From contig KL647288.1 in the NCBI GenBank assembly GCA_000727475.1, positions 9,302,055 through 9,366,054 of the forward strand: a stretch of 64,000 nt of DNA, written 5' to 3'. Under the pieces are notes generated by a model, which had not been told where the DNA came from, did no database searches, and saw nothing but the letters and a program-made list of their open reading frames with translations. Every line of letters starts with the position of its first letter. Positions within the stretch are counted from its first letter, which is position 1. Positions 61,001 through 64,000 of the stretch are shown one piece after another. This DNA comes from Sarcocystis neurona. Taxonomy: Eukaryota > Apicomplexa > Conoidasida > Eucoccidiorida > Sarcocystidae. A program made the position numbers and the translations under genes.

Positions 61001-63554
61001 GCAGCAGCAGGAACGACGGCAGGTGTCAGGTTGGTGGCGCCGGGTCCCCGGCTTGCAGGCGGATCAGGAATCGGAGGAAGGGCGGCGGCCGCAGTAGCAG
61101 GATCAAGGTAGACACTTCTGTGCAGACGCTTTGGAATGAGAAGCAGCAAATTCTCTATATACGCCGTATAGTGCGGGCACTGCAGGTTGAAATGCGGCGG
61201 AAGACGTGACAGAGAGACCAAAAAATCTGGGAAAAGGTAGAGACGCGTCAACACCTGCTCCAGCGCGGCGACCCCAAATAGAAACATTTTCGAGTTCGGA
61301 CCCTTTCGCAGTGCCTCAAGGACACAGCGCAACGCTATCACCAAGGAACTCGGGTTTGTTGCTGCCACACTATTACTGGCACTCGGCTGATGCAACAGGA
61401 CCTGGGAGGCAATCAGCTTTCCAAACAACTCTGCTGTCAGCAGCAACTGCTGTGTCGGGTACCGAGGGAAGTGGCGGCACTCGAAAAACAGGGTGCGCAG
61501 CATTGCCAGAAACAAGCTGCTGTCACGGCCCCCCAACGGAGCCTGAGACAGCCGTTGCAACAGCGACACCACCAGGTCCACCGAATACGCTCCTGCACCG
61601 CAGTAACACACCAGCAAGAAAAAGAGAAGAGGACACCGATGAAAGAACCCAATAGCAGAGGCCACCAGCAGCACGCAGAACAGAAAAGCACGCAGGCGCT
61701 CCCTCTCCAGCTCCTGGTGCTAAGCCACCACAGCACTCCTGCTGCAGATGCAGCAACAGGCCTAGCAGGGACACGTGGTGTAAGTCTTGCACAGCCAGGA
61801 GCGCAGACATGTGCGGCACCAGCCGCACACGAACGCGCGCACCAGCACTACGGCGTATGCACAAAAGAACCCAAAAATGTCACTTAGCACGCACGAAGAC
61901 AGTCGCATACATCACCCACAGCAAATAAATGGAGACATCCAAACGGGACATAGCTGCAGCACCTGCTCTTCCGTAGGGACAGCAGCCGTACCGACAGAAC
62001 AGACGTTGCAGGACCACACAACGCGGCCGGCCTCTCAGAAGACGCAGCAAGCCGGTAATTCACAATCCCTCGCGCCGGCATCACAGCAGGCCAATTCTAA
62101 TTTTAAAGGTGCATCACCTCACTCCCTACGTGTAGAGAGACATGACGCGGACTCAAAGCTGCCGCGCACCCACCTTCTGCGGCAGAGACACGCAGAAACG
62201 TATAGACACCCACGCGTACGCATGCTCTTTCGTCTACGCATCTTTAAATCACAGCTTCTCTTTTCGATAATACAACGGTCCACGCCTCCTGCGTAATTCG
62301 CATTCATAAAACCTAGAATTACAACCCCTACAACACATGCACGATGCAGAACGGCAACCTCGCCGGCTACCTACAAGAGCATATGTGACTGCGTCTATTT
62401 GGCAGCAACGCCGAAAAACTCAAACATCCAGAGGGAGATTACATCGGAGGAGCAGCCACACACGGGATCTTCTGCAGACGTGCTTGAAAGTCAGTGTCCG
62501 CAGCATCCACCTTCTCCTGGAGAAGCAGTGGTGCGTATCTGCTGATCGCCACGACGTCGAGAGCAGCTCCGTGTGCACGCACCCATAAGCACGCAAACGT
62601 ACTGCGTAAGAAGTCTACGCACGGCTGCGCATGTAACATCTCTGTGTGTAGACACGTATATATACGCTAGGAATGCAGTTGCGCACACGTATATGCACAC
62701 ACAAGTGCATAATTGTACACACATGTAAGCCAACATGCGCACACAGACGTAGATGGAATTCCAGGTTGAGGCACGCTCCTCGACCATGGACGGGTTCCTG
62801 CACACTGTCTTCTGCATATATACTCATTGACCGCCAGGCAGCTGCTAACGTATGTAGCGTGACAACGGGTGTGTTTACAACATCTGAACGCATACGCTTA
62901 GTGGTTACCGGAGTACATCTTTTGGAAACAGTCGTTAACCTCTACAGCAAAGTCGTCTTGGTTGGGGCCCGACGGCTCTGCAGTCCCAGATGCTGGTCCC
63001 CTCGCTGGCAGTTGTTGCGGCGCTCCAGGCGCTGCCGCAGCTTCCGGTGAGGAAGCAGCAGCCGCCCACTCAAGCTGTTGCGCAATGGCGGCGATTCGTG
63101 AAGAGATGAGGGCATCGTCTTCACTCCCAGGACCTGGCCTCCTCGAAGTCGGGCTGCCTGCTGCACGCTTCCCCCGCAGGCAAGGTCCTCCGTCAACGGC
63201 AACACAAGCAGCAGGAGCTCCCGCAGCAGGAGCTGATGCACTGCTAACCGTTTGAGCTGCTTGTTTGAACTCAGGGGCAACGGAAGGGCCGCCGCTACTG
63301 TTTGCGTTGCTGCGATCGTCGGCTGCAGCGCCGCTCTTTGCTGCAGCAACAACGCCTCTCCCGCGACCAGCAGCAACCGGAAACGTCCTGCTACTGGGGC
63401 TCCAACTCGTGCCTCGCGCATTCGCAAGGGGAGAAGACCCTCCTCGGCCTCCGCCTGCTGCTGCACCTCGTGCGCCTCCTCCAGCTGCTCCTGCAGCTGC
63501 CTCTACTGTTGCCACTCCTCCTCCACGGCCCTCCCCCGCTGCCGGGCCCGCCAT
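43651..63554 (-). CDS. NOT1: CCR4-NOT complex scaffold NOT1, 5' probably partial
   Basis: Cytoplasmic scaffold that holds the CCR4/CAF1 deadenylases and NOT2/3/9 and drives mRNA poly(A) shortening. Exons in transcript order: 62909-63554, 60840-61592, 59255-60179, 56852-58238, 55110-55698, 53382-53599, 51796-52869, 50500-50767, 49210-49259, 48465-48907, about 48011-48063, 44346-47299, 43651-43729. The order follows the animal protein: MIF4G-like region (ALRCVLEALRKG), CAF1-binding MIF4G (LLKNLGLWLGRITL, VFKPPNPWT), NOT9-binding DUF3819 (LITCREPL), then the Not1 superfamily domain ([51 protein letters not shown]). Long Gln/Ala/Ser/Gly linkers separate these domains. The family's N-terminal HEAT region is absent, so the gene likely continues beyond base 64000; the Met at 63554 is in frame but unproven as a start. 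Junction phases around exons 9-12 do not all reconcile. Confidence 0.94.
44346..47299 (-). CDS. NOT1: NOT1 exon 12: large exon with Not1 superfamily domain
   Basis: This 2954-bp exon encodes about 984 residues. It opens DGLPYLTTLTQLMEDY and RIFEDWIRLC, then passes through Gly/Gln linkers, FFQKVSQQGLLRMDEDTDRF and a Ser/Glu/Gln-rich linker. The Not1 domain follows: [60 protein letters not shown] and EGRYLLMSAIANHLRYPNAH, ending [20 protein letters not shown] and LIKNP. The donor CCGCG|GTGCGC is weak but phase-correct (phase 2). Confidence 0.94.
48011..48063 (-). CDS. NOT1: NOT1 possible small exon 11
   Basis: A candidate exon encoding PVATELIEHYFLLTFVR between a good acceptor (TTTCAG|AA) and AGG|GTTGAC. 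Its end phase fits exon 12, but its start phase does not fit exon 10. I see no clear counterpart in the animal protein. Confidence 0.4.
48465..48907 (-). CDS. NOT1: NOT1 exon 10
   Basis: It encodes LYMEVFFAVLAALRRESEVV, LMRYGLIDFSAFDGVLASHL and VVEFVLVLLKVLQDQHAVSP, equivalent to the NYMAVAFAMQLVKIL...LFHTIETL region. Acceptor ACGCAG|GC; donor AATAAG|GTAATG. Confidence 0.85.
49210..49259 (-). CDS. NOT1: NOT1 exon 9 (50 bp)
   Basis: A micro-exon encoding NEQSLQVVSNQFDAAV, similar to the LLIRNHLVNMQQYD segment. The acceptor ATGCAG|CA fits exon 8 phase. The donor GTG|GTGAGG is phase 0, which does not fit the next exon. Confidence 0.6.
49260..51795. other. NOT1 introns around exon 8
   Basis: Outside exon 50500-50767 this is intron sequence. 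A pyrimidine/CAG acceptor at about 51200 (minus) precedes a short open stretch, but no frame resembles NOT1, so I do not call an exon. Confidence 0.5.
50500..50767 (-). CDS. NOT1: NOT1 exon 8: helical connector
   Basis: It encodes FSYPAGCQMLALPVPLCSTS, NHELFQLIASVSSVASSCSR and MDEVAPALAHKLIKSVFEGA, plausibly the ALRSLLEVVVLSR... helical connector of animal NOT1. Acceptor TTTCAG|TTC, phase 0 with exon 7; donor ACGG|GTAACA, phase 1. A further small exon in the preceding intron is not excluded. Confidence 0.78.
51796..52869 (-). CDS. NOT1: NOT1 exon 7: NOT9-binding domain end and Gln-rich linker
   Basis: It starts VLVEQVLQIVSTDNLDLGCS then VIEQAVVEKVLRDIEISIQP, equivalent to D.CELACCFIQK.AVEKA. 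Roughly 200 residues rich in Gln, Ala and Gly follow, then VLMLRLEGCLVQLRDVVRDI. Acceptor GACAG|GTC; donor CAA|GTAAAC, phase 0. Confidence 0.9.
53382..53599 (-). CDS. NOT1: NOT1 exon 6: NOT9-binding domain
   Basis: It encodes VTISCVTTRELVCKDFCMEG, KRAAHLMVASLAGSLALITC then REPLRVSLTQNLRQLL. The motif MITCREPL is a hallmark of DUF3819. Acceptor ATGCAG|TG; donor CAG|GTGAGC. Confidence 0.94.
53600..55109. other. NOT1 intron
   Basis: About 1.5 kb between exons 5 and 6, with CAG-rich DNA near 53610-53800 and a long (TG)n tract at 54971-55019, about 90 bp from the donor of exon 5. Confidence 0.65.
54971..55019. repeat. (TG)n microsatellite
   Basis: About 49 bp of almost uninterrupted TG (one C for T), in a NOT1 intron. 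Confidence 0.95.
55110..55698 (-). CDS. NOT1: NOT1 exon 5: linker and start of NOT9-binding domain
   Basis: A Gln/Gly-rich stretch including a run of nine Gln leads into SIALLSLQPGLRPLVPLAVE and RAVREIISAVAERS, equivalent to the ..AVERA..E...VVDRS helix. Acceptor CCGCAG|GGG; donor TCAG|GTGCGA, phase 1. Confidence 0.9.
55933..55951. repeat. (TA)n microsatellite
   Basis: Short TA run in a NOT1 intron. Confidence 0.88.
56852..58238 (-). CDS. NOT1: NOT1 exon 4: CAF1-binding MIF4G and long low-complexity linker
   Basis: It begins NRPLMSKRLDLKTLLFRGYD and continues with LVCKVLE, SKVFKPPNPWTTAMLSLLAE and NLIFEVEVLFKHLHINVQDY. About 360 residues rich in Ala, Gln, Gly, Ser and Thr follow. Acceptor GCGTAG|G; donor ACCTAC|GTAAGC, phase 0. 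Confidence 0.9.
58239..59254. other. NOT1 intron
   Basis: About 1 kb between exons 3 and 4. Mostly complex sequence, with a perfect 14-bp palindrome at 58690-58703. No coding homology. Confidence 0.65.
59255..60179 (-). CDS. NOT1: NOT1 exon 3: linker and CAF1-binding MIF4G start
   Basis: A Gly/Gln/Ala/Thr-rich linker of about 170 residues is followed by EANVDDKATALRHVLAPEHQ, SRASKEPNLHAIFFLFVEKL and LLKNLGLWLGRITLG. The donor GGCAG|GTAAGT is near-perfect, phase 2. The 5' acceptor within the linker is low confidence. Confidence 0.87.
60840..61592 (-). CDS. NOT1: NOT1 exon 2: MIF4G-like domain
   Basis: It encodes AYSVDLVVSLLQRL, FFECRHFPRYPTQQLLLTAE, VIALRCVLEALRKGPNSKMF and YTAYIENLLLLIPKRLH, then a Ala/Pro/Gln linker. 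The acceptor GTGCAG|GA fits the previous phase. The donor CCAG|GTATAG lies in the linker and is less certain. Confidence 0.88.
62909..63554 (-). CDS. NOT1: NOT1 first exon in window
   Basis: Gly/Ala/Arg/Ser-rich, ending QDDFAVEVNDCFQKMYSG, which matches the start of the NOT1 MIF4G-like region (E.N.YFQ.IY). Donor TCCG|GTAACC, phase 1. The upstream border is uncertain: Met at 63554, or an exon continuing to a CCCCCAG acceptor (first base 63638). Confidence 0.75.
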
Positions 63555-64000
63555 GTGGGGGAGGGAACGCCACAGCAGGCACTCACTATGGGCAGGGTAG
63601 CCGGGAGAATGGAAGGGGGGAATAACGAAAAAACCCTCCTGGGGGAAGAAGCAGATGGATGGGAGGGAGCGGAAAAAAATGCAGCTTATGTTTCCACAGA
63701 GACAAAGGAGCACCCGCACTTCCCCGACTCTCCCGATGGGGCGGTATAAGCCCTTGTGGGGGCATGAAAACAGCACTGGTCTGCACAGCTCCAGGAAAAA
63801 GCGGGGAAAGAAAAAGAAGAAAAGATGACAGCAACCAGGGGGACAGTAAAAAATACAAGCACAGGGCAGTTCTCGTCAACTGAAATCACATACACAGCGC
63901 AGAAGCGCCTGCCGGCGCTATTCCAGTGCATCTGCTACTGCTAGTGCTCGGCGGCACGGCTCGGGTGTAGTACGTACACCGGATAGTGCTGGTGCGCTCT
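63555..64000. other. Sequence upstream of the first visible NOT1 exon
   Basis: On the minus strand a pyrimidine-rich CCCCCAG near 63640 looks like an acceptor and the frame stays open to it, so part may be exon or intron of a longer NOT1. I recognise no protein here. Confidence 0.4.

Noticed and set aside
62439..62639. Minus-strand frame containing LLLQEKVDAADTDFQARLQK as an extra NOT1 exon
   Set aside because: The exons at 62909 and 61592 join directly in phase and match contiguous NOT1 sequence, leaving no place for it.

Overview
The window is nuclear DNA of a coccidian apicomplexan, most likely an Eimeria-like species. I infer this from three things: intron-rich genes encoding conserved eukaryotic proteins; abundant CAG/CTG triplet tracts that run through introns, intergenic DNA and even exons, giving poly-Gln/Ala/Ser/Gly inserts; and long introns full of alternating purine-pyrimidine sequence (TA, TG/CA, ACGTAC, TATACA). 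No bacterial, organellar or CRISPR features were seen. Most long open frames here are stop-poor triplet repeats or shadows of real exons, so I accepted a coding call only where protein-family homology and splice-site phase agreed.

Three genes are supported, all on the minus strand. (1) 66-23783: a dynamin-related GTPase of the Drp1/Dnm1 type (apicomplexan DrpA/DrpB class). At least 15 exons encode about 850 residues; the last coding exon lies beyond base 1. It has a GTPase head, stalk, a low-complexity variable loop and a GTPase effector domain. (2) 30962-38331: a complete six-exon RAB5 GTPase of 240 residues ending in a CGCM prenylation motif. All five introns keep phase. (3) 43651 to at least 63554: NOT1, the scaffold of the CCR4-NOT deadenylase complex, over at least 13 exons and roughly 3,100 residues in the window. 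The family's N-terminal HEAT-repeat region is not visible and probably lies beyond base 64000. Exon borders between 48 and 51 kb are partly unresolved.

The rest is intron or intergenic. The 23.8-30.9 kb gap between RAB5 and the dynamin gene, and the 38.3-43.6 kb gap between NOT1 and RAB5, contain repeats but no gene I can defend. Notable local structures are a 30-bp minisatellite of about 20 units in a dynamin intron, a 25-bp tandem duplication copying a RAB5 splice donor, a tandem NAGNAG acceptor in the dynamin gene, and a repeated 12-bp palindrome. The dynamin and Rab5 proteins act in membrane fission and endosomal-type traffic, and NOT1 acts in mRNA decay. They do not form a functional cluster, and I found no convincing new biological system in the window.
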